NCBI GenBank assembly: GCA_025356445.1
Contig: JANXSZ010000032.1
Span: 1-64,000, forward strand
Source of the DNA: Betaproteobacteria bacterium
Lineage (GTDB): Bacteria; Pseudomonadota; Gammaproteobacteria; Burkholderiales; Burkholderiaceae_C
Length of the DNA: 64,000 bases
Reading direction: 5' to 3'
Within the stretch, counting starts at the first letter, position 1, and each line of letters opens with the position of its first letter. The notes under the pieces are model-generated. The model saw nothing but the letters and a program-made list of their open reading frames with translations, made no database searches and was not told the origin of the DNA. Below are positions 19,834 to 28,270 of the stretch, piece by piece. The position numbers and the translations under genes were made by a program.

Positions 19834-21223
19834 TGAAAATGTCCCCCTCGGTGCAATGAAGGCAAAGCACGGCCCCCCTCTCGTGGTGGCCTTATTCGGG
19901 CTAAGTTCGCTGTGCCTTGCCAACTCGGCTTTTGCGGCAGGTGAACGCGTGCTGACGCCCGCCGCTGGCAATCTCTCTTTGGCCCCTAGCCGTGCCCTGA
20001 ATCTGACACCCAATCAGCAAAATCTGCTGTCAGGTTTGGCTGAGGTTGCGCAGCTGTATGCCGCCGTCAACCATGAAGCCGCAGGCACCAAAGGCTTGGC
20101 ACTGATTCAGCAAGGCGCCAAGCCCAATGATGATTTGCGACTCAAAATCGCCAACAGCCTTGCCTGGACTGGGCGGTTGAACGAAGCCTATGACCAGTAC
20201 GCTTTGCTCTTGAACGGCCCCTTCGACGCTGAAGCCCGCTTGGCGTTGGCCAATGCAGCCCGCTGGCAAGGTCGTGCGGATCTGGCCAAACCCATGTACA
20301 GCCAAGTCCTGGCTCTTGACCCCTCCAACACGGGTGCACGCGAGGGTCTGGAATATGGCGACCGCGATTTGCGTCCGAGCACCACCTTGTCATTTGGTCG
20401 CTCTAAAGATTCGCAGGACATGGAAACCCGTTACCTGACTGTGGCACACCGCTGGCGTGATGAAAGTGGCAGCAAGGTCTACGAGGTAGAAACCCGTGCA
20501 CTGCAAGACCGCCTTGATCCAGCCGGATTGAAACTGCAAGAGCGTGACATCACACTGCGGTTTCAAGCTTTGGATGTGGCCTACGAGCCCAAGGTTTACC
20601 TGAATGTGCAAGGCACGCCCAAAGCAGCTGCTTATGGCGGCATCCGCTTGAAAGTGGCGGGTGCAAGCGACGCTCCGACCCAGGTGTACCTTGACCGACT
20701 CAACTGGGGTATCACCTCGGTCAGCGCCAAGGCCTTGAACGCTGGCTTATCCGCCATCCATGCCGGTATTGACACCCGCCAAAGTTTCAGCGTGGGCGAG
20801 TTTTACGGCCGTGCCAGTGTTTACCGGGTATCCGACAGCAACACGTTGTTAACCACGTCGCTGAAATTCACCCCCTCATGGCGCCCTCTTGGGCCTGGCA
20901 TCAAAGCCTATGTCGCCACCGACACAAGGGATGTGCGCTTTAACACCGCAAACTACTGGTCGCCAACCCAAGGCTCCGGAACAGCCAGCGTAGGCTTGCT
21001 GGCCGAATGGGCACAAAAAGACTGGTTCTTTTACACCGCAGGCCAGCTCGGTACGCCGTTGTACGGTGAAGCCGGTAACAGCTGGAGCGCCAGTGCGGCA
21101 GCCAAACGCTGGCTGAACAAAGATTATGCTGTTGGTGTCAACCTGTGGGGTCTGTCAAGCCGACGCGACGGGGCAAACTACCGGGCCCGAGCGGTTTCCC
21201 TGAACCTGGAAAAGCTTTGGTAA
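19826..21223 (+). CDS. TPR-containing outer-membrane beta-barrel exporter (PgaA/BcsC-like)
   Basis: 465 residues from the ATG at 19826, which lies inside the bcsE stop region. A signal peptide ends near NSAFA (about residue 35). TPR-like helices follow (about 60-170, for example LAWTGRLNEAYDQYALLL and ALANAARWQGRADLAKPMY). The second half is rich in alternating beta strands with Tyr/Trp/Gly and ends ...SLNLEKLW, a terminal aromatic residue typical of outer-membrane barrels. Known analogues (PgaA, BcsC) combine periplasmic TPRs with an export pore. It is much shorter than PgaA or BcsC, so either the TPR part is reduced or another protein supplies it. It overlaps the next gene. Confidence 0.75.
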   Translation: MADENVPLGAMKAKHGPPLVVALFGLSSLCLANSAFAAGERVLTPAAGNLSLAPSRALNLTPNQQNLLSGLAEVAQLYAAVNHEAAGTKGLALIQQGAKPNDDLRLKIANSLAWTGRLNEAYDQYALLLNGPFDAEARLALANAARWQGRADLAKPMYSQVLALDPSNTGAREGLEYGDRDLRPSTTLSFGRSKDSQDMETRYLTVAHRWRDESGSKVYEVETRALQDRLDPAGLKLQERDITLRFQALDVAYEPKVYLNVQGTPKAAAYGGIRLKVAGASDAPTQVYLDRLNWGITSVSAKALNAGLSAIHAGIDTRQSFSVGEFYGRASVYRVSDSNTLLTTSLKFTPSWRPLGPGIKAYVATDTRDVRFNTANYWSPTQGSGTASVGLLAEWAQKDWFFYTAGQLGTPLYGEAGNSWSASAAAKRWLNKDYAVGVNLWGLSSRRDGANYRARAVSLNLEKLW

Positions 21224-22575
21224 AAGGCCGCATCATCCGCTATGTGTTGGGGTTGACCGTGGTGGGTTTGGCAATGGTGTCCGTTGCGTTCAACCATTTG
21301 CAGCTGCTGTCCTTGGGCCTGAACGCTTTTCAGGTTTTGGTAGAAAACTTTATCCTGAGCGCTATTTCGCTCTATTTGCTGTTTTTCTTAACCTTGCTGA
21401 TTCTTCGCTACGGCCTGTTGATGCTGTTCTCCTTCATGGAGCACCTGGAATACCAAGTCAAAAAACGCCAGCAAAAAGAACCTAACGCACACGATGACGC
21501 CTCGCTGCCGATGATCAGCTTGATCGTACCGGCGTACAACGAAGGCCCCGTCATTGAAGCGGCCATCCGCTCGTTGTTGAAACTCGATTACCCCAACTAC
21601 GAAGTGCTGATCGTTGATGACGGATCCACCGACGACACCTATGAAAAAGCACTGGCCGTCGCCCGCCAAAGCCCAGTCATCTCCGTTCGTGTCATTTCCA
21701 AACGCAACGGTGGCAAGGCCGATGCCCTGAACACCGGGATCACCAGCGCCAGGGGCGAGTTTGTGTTGAACATGGATGGTGACACCAAGCTGTCGCGCAA
21801 CACCCTGCGTGCCTGCATTCGGCATTTTGACGATCCCCGCATTGGTGCTGTGGCTGGCAATGTCAAGGTCTTGAACCGTGAAAACATCTGGACACGCGTG
21901 CAAGCCCTGGAGTATGTCGAAGGGTTGGCCATGGCACGTAAAGCCCAGAGCTTCATGCGCTCAGTCAATATCATCCCCGGCCCTCTGGGCATGTTCCGTA
22001 AATCAGTGCTGCAACAGGTAGGTGGTTACGACCATGACACCTTTGCCGAAGACTGCGACCTGACCCTCAAAATGCTGATGCGTGGCTGGCATATTGCCTA
22101 TGAACCTACCGCTATAGCCTGGGTAGAAACGCCCAGTGGTTTGCTGGACTTGCTGAAGCAGCGCTACCGTTGGACACGCGGCATCTTGCAAGCCATGCGC
22201 AAGCACAGCTCAGCGCTTTGGCAACCGCGTAAAGCGGGTATTAATTTCTACATCCTGTGGTACATGCTGTTTGAAGGCATCATTTGGCCTATTTCTACGG
22301 TGGCGGGCAGCGTATTCTTTGCCTATGTGGGGCTGCGTTACGGCATTGTGCTGTTCATTTTTTACTGGTGGCTGCAACTCACCATGCTTGATGTGATTGC
22401 GGCCACCTACTGCGTGGTGGTGGAAGAAGAAGACCCGGCGCTGATTGGTTATGCCGTTGCATTTCGTTTGTTCTACATCACGATTGTGGATGTATCAAAG
22501 GTATTTGCCACGCTGGAAGAATGGCGTGGAACAGCAATGACCTGGGGCAAATTGCAACGGGAAGGAAAGCTTTAA
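21217..22575 (+). CDS. Processive family 2 glycosyltransferase, PgaC-like synthase
   Basis: 452 residues from TTG 21217 (an ATG at 21145 would add 24 residues copied from the barrel gene in another frame; I prefer TTG, which gives a seven-base overlap). Two membrane segments precede the catalytic domain. All GT2 motifs are present: D134-D135 in VDDGSTDD, D187/D189 in MDGD, D279 in AEDCDLT, and QRYRW at 315-319. Membrane segments follow at the C-terminus. Order and size match inner-membrane synthases such as PgaC. Cellulose-type PilZ is absent, so c-di-GMP control would have to come from a partner, for instance BcsE. The sugar made is unknown; the deacetylase next to it suggests an N-acetylated sugar (inference). 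Confidence 0.9.
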   Translation: MVKGRIIRYVLGLTVVGLAMVSVAFNHLQLLSLGLNAFQVLVENFILSAISLYLLFFLTLLILRYGLLMLFSFMEHLEYQVKKRQQKEPNAHDDASLPMISLIVPAYNEGPVIEAAIRSLLKLDYPNYEVLIVDDGSTDDTYEKALAVARQSPVISVRVISKRNGGKADALNTGITSARGEFVLNMDGDTKLSRNTLRACIRHFDDPRIGAVAGNVKVLNRENIWTRVQALEYVEGLAMARKAQSFMRSVNIIPGPLGMFRKSVLQQVGGYDHDTFAEDCDLTLKMLMRGWHIAYEPTAIAWVETPSGLLDLLKQRYRWTRGILQAMRKHSSALWQPRKAGINFYILWYMLFEGIIWPISTVAGSVFFAYVGLRYGIVLFIFYWWLQLTMLDVIAATYCVVVEEEDPALIGYAVAFRLFYITIVDVSKVFATLEEWRGTAMTWGKLQREGKL

Positions 22576-22578
22576 AAC

Positions 22579-22836
22579 ATGGATTTAATTTCAATTCTGG
22601 CCACCGTCATTTTGCTGACGACCATCGGCACCTTGGTTGTGGCTGTCGCAGCTTATGTGGCCTTCAAGCTACGTGATAAGCGCAAGCCCAGCAAAAAAGA
22701 CCCTACGGCCATCGTCCACAATCCGTCTGAGCCGATATTCCTGACTCGGTACAAACCCCAAAAGCAAGGTAGCCAAAGCGGAAACACCGTGCCCGCTCCT
22801 CTCACGTCAACAGCGACAACCGCTGCAAACAACTAG
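22579..22836 (+). CDS. Small single-pass membrane protein, unknown
   Basis: 85 residues, starting three bases after the synthase stop. One N-terminal membrane segment (about 5-30), then a basic stretch (KLRDKRKPSKKDP) and a polar low-complexity tail rich in Gln, Ser and Thr. I do not recognise a family. Its position directly after a PgaC-like synthase is where PgaD would be in pga operons, but PgaD has two membrane segments and is longer. A function as accessory subunit of the synthase is plausible but unproven. Confidence 0.75.
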   Translation: MDLISILATVILLTTIGTLVVAVAAYVAFKLRDKRKPSKKDPTAIVHNPSEPIFLTRYKPQKQGSQSGNTVPAPLTSTATTAANN

Positions 22837-22902
22837 CTTTGAATCGTTTTATACACGCTGTGCGGCGAGCACGGTCAGTGTGACAAACGTGGCGCTGAAC
22901 AC

Positions 22903-24759
22903 ATGCAAACCGAAGACCCTGATTCCTTTGAAGTTCGTCCAGCCCACCGGCGTATCGGCACTTATCTGATCGGTATTTTCGTGATGGGTATTGCGGCCAG
23001 TGTGCTGGTCTTCACCATGGCCATGCAAGGCATGGGCTGGCCTCCCGCTATTTTGGGAGGTAAGCCCCAAGCCAGCACAGCCTTTTCAGAAAATACAGCC
23101 GTTTGGCTTTATGTATCGCCAAACAGCAAAACTTACTACACCAGCATTGGTGGCAATTACGACACGCTGCTGGCACCGTGGCGCAAGTACCTTGAAAACG
23201 TCAAGCCTAAAAACAGAGAGCTGACCGAGATCACAGACCTCCGCACACTCCAATATGGCGTGTTAGTCCTGCCCTCGGCAGCCGCTTTAAGCATGGCAGA
23301 GCGCCAAGAGATTCTGGCGTTCCGGGATCGTGGTGGTAGCGTTCTGGCAACCTGGGCAACGGGTACGCGCGGCCCAGCTGGTGAGTGGACAGGCTGGGAA
23401 TTTCTGGAAAAACTGGGTGCTGCCAAATTCACAGGTGAGATCCCCAAAGAAGCGGAAATTGGCCATTTGGTTTTGAGCGGTGAATCCCCCGTCTCGTTCA
23501 ACCAAAGTGCCGGGAAACGCATTTGGCTGGGGAACAATGCCGAGCGAGCGCTGCGCTTCAAAGGCACAGGTATTGGTGGCCGATTTTTGAACTGGAGCCG
23601 TACCCCCGACCCTGAACGCATTGACGAAGGCGCGGTGCTCTATGCTGAAGCAGGCCCACAAGCAGGACGCTCTGTGATTTTCGGTTTTGCCGAATCCAGC
23701 TGGGAACAGCAACCCACCGACATCCACAATCTGGTGACCGACAGCCTTTCCTGGCTCAAACACCGCCCGAACATAGTCAAAGCCGCATGGCCCAATGGGC
23801 GCAAAGCCGCCCATCTGCTGGAAATGGACACTGAGCAAAGTTTTCCGAACGCACTCCTTCTTGCCAAAATGATGCGAGATACAGACTACAAGGGTGCGTT
23901 CTACGTGCTGACCAGCAGCGGCCTGGAATACCCCGACGTGTTGAAAAGCTTGAACCGTGACTTTGAAGTGGCCTACCACGGTGATATCCATGTCAGTTTC
24001 AAAGGCCAAACACCTGAAGTTCAAGCACAGCGCATCAGCAACATGCAGTCCCAAATGCAAAGTGTGATTCCTGACACCGGTGCCATCACGGGCTTTCGCG
24101 CACCCAACGAAGGCTACGACAAAACCACCGAAATCGCCTTGCAAAAAGCAGGTCTGCGCCACCACCTGTCAGATACGCATGATGCCGACACCCGTCTGCC
24201 CTTCTTCGCCCCCATCGAAGGCACCGACATCGTGAGCGGCCTGATGGTGTTGCCCCGCACGCAGCGGGACGACATCAACCTGCTGACCAGCTTCAGAGAA
24301 GCGCCCAAACTGGCGCAGGCCATGGCCGATGATTTCAATTTGACGCGAGACACCGGGGCCCTGGGCGTGTTCAGCGTCCACAGCCAGAATTTGGGAGAAG
24401 GCCAGTTACTGAACACCGCAATGCCAGGCTACCTGAGCTACCTCAATTCACAAAAGAATGCTGTTTGGCTGGCAACACCCAGCGCCATCAATGCATGGTG
24501 GCGTGACCGTGAACGCTTTCGCTTGGTGGTGCGCATGGAAGGCCCCCGCACCGAATTTGACGTGGCGGTCGGTGGCAAGCTCCCTGTCAACGGCGCCAGC
24601 CTGATCCTCATGCTGCCCCGAAAAGGCGTGATACCCAATATCACCGGCGTCAAGCCGAACATGCCCATGCCCAAAATTACACTGCTGGATGAGTTCAGAG
24701 CCTCCGTGGTGTTTGACACGTTGGCACCGGGCAATTACTTTTACCAAGTCGGGTTTTAA
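22903..24759 (+). CDS. Membrane-anchored polysaccharide deacetylase (NodB-like) with N-terminal sensor-like domain
   Basis: 618 residues. One membrane anchor near residues 24-46, then a Rossmann/GATase-like region (about 65-290, with GVLVLPSAAALSMAERQEI and an FRDRGGSVL turn), then a NodB-type deacetylase domain (about 300-530). Visible catalytic motifs: MDTEQ (Asp of motif 1), YHGDIHVSF (HxxxH metal ligands) and GFRAPNEGYD (motif 3). The last 80 residues form a small beta domain. Known: such enzymes remove N-acetyl groups from polymers as in PNAG and Pel. The exact match to TFDD is lost, as in VDxE-type deacetylases. It closes the operon. Confidence 0.82.
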   Translation: MQTEDPDSFEVRPAHRRIGTYLIGIFVMGIAASVLVFTMAMQGMGWPPAILGGKPQASTAFSENTAVWLYVSPNSKTYYTSIGGNYDTLLAPWRKYLENVKPKNRELTEITDLRTLQYGVLVLPSAAALSMAERQEILAFRDRGGSVLATWATGTRGPAGEWTGWEFLEKLGAAKFTGEIPKEAEIGHLVLSGESPVSFNQSAGKRIWLGNNAERALRFKGTGIGGRFLNWSRTPDPERIDEGAVLYAEAGPQAGRSVIFGFAESSWEQQPTDIHNLVTDSLSWLKHRPNIVKAAWPNGRKAAHLLEMDTEQSFPNALLLAKMMRDTDYKGAFYVLTSSGLEYPDVLKSLNRDFEVAYHGDIHVSFKGQTPEVQAQRISNMQSQMQSVIPDTGAITGFRAPNEGYDKTTEIALQKAGLRHHLSDTHDADTRLPFFAPIEGTDIVSGLMVLPRTQRDDINLLTSFREAPKLAQAMADDFNLTRDTGALGVFSVHSQNLGEGQLLNTAMPGYLSYLNSQKNAVWLATPSAINAWWRDRERFRLVVRMEGPRTEFDVAVGGKLPVNGASLILMLPRKGVIPNITGVKPNMPMPKITLLDEFRASVVFDTLAPGNYFYQVGF

Positions 24760-24781
24760 GCCAGGGAAAGATCAGAGTTCT

Positions 24782-25897
24782 TCATGGTTTCCAGCGCTGC
24801 AACATGATGTTGACCAAAACACCTTGGTCATAGCCCAGCGGAAAAAAGGCCAGGCCCCGCAGATTTTGCTTTTCCAGCCAGTCGGCCTTGAGTTTGAGGC
24901 TGTACGAATCCTCAAACCAACCCACCGTACAGGTGCCTGCGGGTGACACCAAGGTGTAGTAAAGCGACTGACTCAGTGGCTCGACCTGGGCTCCGTAGCG
25001 CGCCACCCGGTCAGTGATACTGATATTCAGCGTGGGCACGCGTTGCGGGTCAACCGGCAGCAGCGTCGTGGTTTCTCCCCTGCCCTCGTGCTTGCCACGC
25101 GGCGTGCAGCTGGGCACATTCCATTCGTAGCCATACAGCGGAAAGCTCATCACCATGCGCCCACGCGCCAAGCCAAACTTGTCCGCCTGCGCCAGCATCT
25201 TCTCCCAGGTGGCAAAGTCCTCGCCAGCCAATGGCGAGACGGGGCCCGCATTGGGGCTGTCCAAAAAGTGCGCGTCATAACCTTGCAGTACCGCCTGATC
25301 AACACGGGCAAGCGTCGCTGCATCGTAGATGCCACCATAGTCACCAAAGGGCAAGAAGACGCTCAAACTGCGCGGCGGTGACTGCTGTTTGAGTTTTTGC
25401 GAGAGTGTGCCGACAAAACCCCGAAAACGCTTGACAGCCTCTGCACGCAGCGACCCCGTGCGAAGGTTGACTTCTACATCCAGGTGCAGGCCACTCACCC
25501 CGGGCTGTGACGCCAGGGCCAGTGCATCGCTCAGCAGCCGCTGGGTGGCCGCATTCGAGTCAAACACCGCATTGAACGTGGCAGGCTCCAGCAGCGTCAA
25601 GCCCAAATCCAGCGCGACGCCATGGTCTGCTGCTGCTTTGCTCAAGCCTGTCCATTGCGCAGGCCAGCCGTGCAACTCGTCCAGCGCTCCGTTACGCCCC
25701 ACTTCAATCTGAAAAAAAATCAAACGCTCAAAGTTGGCCAGCGGTAAGGCTTTCCAAGCGTCCTGCATCCACCACGCCACATAGCCCCACACCCGCTGCG
25801 GCCCTGCGTTGGCCTGCAAGGTGCAACCCCATACTGCAGCGACCAGCAAGCTTTTAAAAAGGGCGTGCCAAAGTCTGCGGCTGTCAAGAAAAGTCAT
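24782..25897 (-). CDS. Secreted GH18-like glycoside hydrolase family protein
   Basis: 371 residues with a signal peptide ending near QANA (about residue 30). The fold signs of a (beta/alpha)8 barrel are visible: RLIFFQIEV, GVALDLGLTLL, SGLHLDVEVN, AVLQGYDAHF and MSFPLYGYEW. The catalytic motif DxxDxDxE is reduced to SxxHxDVE: the two outer Asp are Ser and His, but the Asp-x-Glu core remains, so activity is possible. It runs convergently to the deacetylase gene, 22 bases away. Known: several exopolysaccharide systems pair a deacetylase with a hydrolase (PgaB, PelA). I infer a role in trimming the polymer, with moderate certainty. Confidence 0.72.
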   Translation of the reverse strand: MTFLDSRRLWHALFKSLLVAAVWGCTLQANAGPQRVWGYVAWWMQDAWKALPLANFERLIFFQIEVGRNGALDELHGWPAQWTGLSKAAADHGVALDLGLTLLEPATFNAVFDSNAATQRLLSDALALASQPGVSGLHLDVEVNLRTGSLRAEAVKRFRGFVGTLSQKLKQQSPPRSLSVFLPFGDYGGIYDAATLARVDQAVLQGYDAHFLDSPNAGPVSPLAGEDFATWEKMLAQADKFGLARGRMVMSFPLYGYEWNVPSCTPRGKHEGRGETTTLLPVDPQRVPTLNISITDRVARYGAQVEPLSQSLYYTLVSPAGTCTVGWFEDSYSLKLKADWLEKQNLRGLAFFPLGYDQGVLVNIMLQRWKP

Positions 25898-26008
25898 CCG
25901 TGAATGTTAACGGGCATTCCTGGTGGCTCTGTAGAATTCAAAATTACAAGCCCGCAGCGCCAGGGGCATGTGCAATCTCATTCCCGGTTCATCACATTCA
26001 CATTACCG

Positions 26009-26734
26009 ATGAAAACACCTGTCGCCCAACTTCTCCGCCCCTTTCTGGCTCCCTTGCTTTTTGCGCTGTCGGCTACAGGCTTTGCCTCCCATGCCGCAGC
26101 CCAAACCCTGGGCGCCCTGTACGACCCACAGCCCCCTGCCGACTCCGCCTATGTCCGCGTTATCGTGGTCAACGCCGAAGGCCCCATGGATGTGCAGCTG
26201 GACGGCAAACCCCGCCTGCAAGGCTTAACCGCCGCCACCGCCAGCGACTACATGGTGCTCAAAGCCGGGCAACATCAACTGAAGGTGCAAGGCAGTGGCA
26301 AATCGGGCAGCGCAGAAATCCCCCTCGAAATTATCGCAGGCCGTTCCGTGACCGTGGCCTTACCCAGCTTGGGCGCAGACAGCAAACCGCTGTTTTTTGC
26401 GGACAAAGCCAACACCAACAAACTCAAAGCCGTGCTGACGATCTACCACCTCGCCCCCAAAGCAGGCGCCATCGACACACTGACGGCAGATGGCAACACC
26501 AAAGTGTTCTCAGGCGTGGCTCCAGGCACATCGGCTTCTTTGGCGGTAAACCCCATCAGCATCGAACTGCAAGCCTCCAAAGCCGGTGAGAAAACAGCGC
26601 TCGCCAAAGCCCCATTGACCATGGCCCAAGGCCTCACCTACAGCCTGCTGGTATTGCCTGGCACCCCCGGCGACGGCGACAAGCTGGTCATGAAAAGCAG
26701 CGCCAACGCGCTTGAGCGCTACACCGGCAAGTAA
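26009..26734 (+). CDS. AlgF-like periplasmic O-acetylation protein
   Basis: 241 residues from the ATG at 26009. The signal peptide (about residues 1-31) ends in SHAAA. The rest is mostly beta strands: AYVRVIVVNAEGPMDVQLDG, then repeated segments resembling the two-domain AlgF fold. Known: AlgF binds AlgJ and AlgX during acetylation of alginate. The next gene is AlgX-like, which supports the call. There is no ribosome site of note and no AlgI-type MBOAT acyl donor next to it or anywhere in the window. The gene upstream is divergent, so these two form their own unit. Confidence 0.75.
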   Translation: MKTPVAQLLRPFLAPLLFALSATGFASHAAAQTLGALYDPQPPADSAYVRVIVVNAEGPMDVQLDGKPRLQGLTAATASDYMVLKAGQHQLKVQGSGKSGSAEIPLEIIAGRSVTVALPSLGADSKPLFFADKANTNKLKAVLTIYHLAPKAGAIDTLTADGNTKVFSGVAPGTSASLAVNPISIELQASKAGEKTALAKAPLTMAQGLTYSLLVLPGTPGDGDKLVMKSSANALERYTGK

Positions 26735-26775
26735 ACTTTTCACTGACACCCACTACGCCTACCACGGTCTCTTCC

Positions 26776-28218
26776 ATGACTTCATATTCATCAGAATTTA
26801 TAGCACGTCAAGCCCACCAGATAAGCGAGAAGCTGCCAAAACTGGCCCCATTGACACTGGCCCTCGTCACCAGCTTCGCCGCCCTGCCCACCTTGGCACA
26901 AGATGCCCCCGGTATCGTTGGCAAAGACGGTTGGCTCTACTACAAGTACGAGTTGACCAGCGGGCAAGACCCGGCAGCCATTGGCACCACCGTCGATCTG
27001 GTGCGCCGCATCAACAAGGTGTTCCAGAAAAATGGCATCGCCGTCATCGTCGCCATGGTGCCGCTGAAAGTGCGCGTCCATCCCGAGAACCTGCCCGCCA
27101 GTGTCAAACTCACCAGCGCGTTAGACAGCCAGTACAGCAGCATTTTGAAAAGCCTGCGCGACGGCGGCGTGATGGCCGCTGACCTGAACACCGCGTTCGT
27201 CAAAAGCTCCAACCGCATCAGCCCCATGCCGCTGTTCTTCAAGCAAGACACGCACTGGTCAGCCTCTGGTGCCTTGCTGGCCGCAGAAACCATCCGCGAT
27301 GCTATCACCGCCGATCCGGCCCTCAAAGCGGTGCTGGACACCACGCCAGAAGCCCCCTACAAATTAACCTGGGCAACGCAAGAGCCACTGAAAAAAGGCG
27401 ATTTGGTACCCCAGCTGCCCAAAGGCTCACCTGCATTCGAACCCGAAGCGGTGAAATACTTCGAGGTTGACAAACTCGCCGCAGGCGCTGGCAGCGCCGC
27501 CGCCAATCTGATGGGGGCATCCGCCGTCAACATTACGCTCTTGGGCAGCAGCTATACCCACGAGTGGACCAAGTTCCCCGGTGCCGTCAGCTTCGCCCTG
27601 CAGCGCAATATTTTGAGTATCTCCGTCGATGCGTCCCAAGGTCAATGGGTGGGTCTGCACACTTATTTGCGCGACGACTCTTTCCAAACCAACAAGCCCA
27701 AGCTGCTGATCTGGGAAATGCCCGAGCGCGACATGGCCGCCCCACCCCAGTACAAATGGCGCGATGCCCGTTACTCGATGGACAACACCGAGTGGTTGCT
27801 GCAAGCATCCGCCCTGGTGCAGCAAACATGCGCGCCCGCAGGCATCCAGGCCAAGGTTGAAGCAGCCAGTCTGGGGGCGACCTCTGGCTCCCCCAACGTG
27901 ATCGATGCCAAACCCAGCACAGCACAAGACTTTGTTGAGATCAACTTTGACAAACCCGTCGAACGCCTGAGTTACCTCAGTGCCAAGATGCAGGTCGCAG
28001 GCTCCAAAACCATCACCATCGAAGCCTCAGGTAACGGAGCAACCGCCCGTAAATTCACCCTACCCGTGGCCGGTGACGACGCAGAGCACAACCTGCGTAC
28101 AGCCCTGCTGTCCAAAGGCAAAGGCTTCACCAAAATTCGCCTTTTTCCGGGCACTGCTACCAGCTTCAGCCTGAAGGATGTGCAACTCTGCGCTCAACCT
28201 GAAGATCTGTTGCGTTAA
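26776..28218 (+). CDS. AlgX/AlgJ-like SGNH O-acetyltransferase with C-terminal carbohydrate-binding-like domain
   Basis: 480 residues with a rather late hydrophobic signal (about 24-42, ending PTLAQ). N-terminal SGNH-like domain (about 45-340): GWLYYKYE start motif, KQDTHWSASG giving catalytic D158 and H160, and LGSSYTHEW giving the nucleophile S259. The C-terminal 130 residues look like a beta-sandwich carbohydrate-binding domain, as in AlgX, and AlgJ lacks that part. Known: AlgX acetylates alginate in the periplasm with acetyl relayed from AlgI. It lies 41 bases after the AlgF-like gene. The substrate here is probably the polymer of the neighbouring locus (inference). Confidence 0.82.
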   Translation: MTSYSSEFIARQAHQISEKLPKLAPLTLALVTSFAALPTLAQDAPGIVGKDGWLYYKYELTSGQDPAAIGTTVDLVRRINKVFQKNGIAVIVAMVPLKVRVHPENLPASVKLTSALDSQYSSILKSLRDGGVMAADLNTAFVKSSNRISPMPLFFKQDTHWSASGALLAAETIRDAITADPALKAVLDTTPEAPYKLTWATQEPLKKGDLVPQLPKGSPAFEPEAVKYFEVDKLAAGAGSAAANLMGASAVNITLLGSSYTHEWTKFPGAVSFALQRNILSISVDASQGQWVGLHTYLRDDSFQTNKPKLLIWEMPERDMAAPPQYKWRDARYSMDNTEWLLQASALVQQTCAPAGIQAKVEAASLGATSGSPNVIDAKPSTAQDFVEINFDKPVERLSYLSAKMQVAGSKTITIEASGNGATARKFTLPVAGDDAEHNLRTALLSKGKGFTKIRLFPGTATSFSLKDVQLCAQPEDLLR

Positions 28219-28270
28219 TTTCGGTTCAGACACCACGGCACACCGACCGCCATACACCTCACGCAACACC

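Noticed and set aside
21145-21216. ATG 21145 as start of the GT2 synthase
   Set aside because: It would add 24 residues overlapping the conserved end of the barrel gene. TTG 21217 after GGAAAAG gives a normal operon overlap. Not fully excluded.
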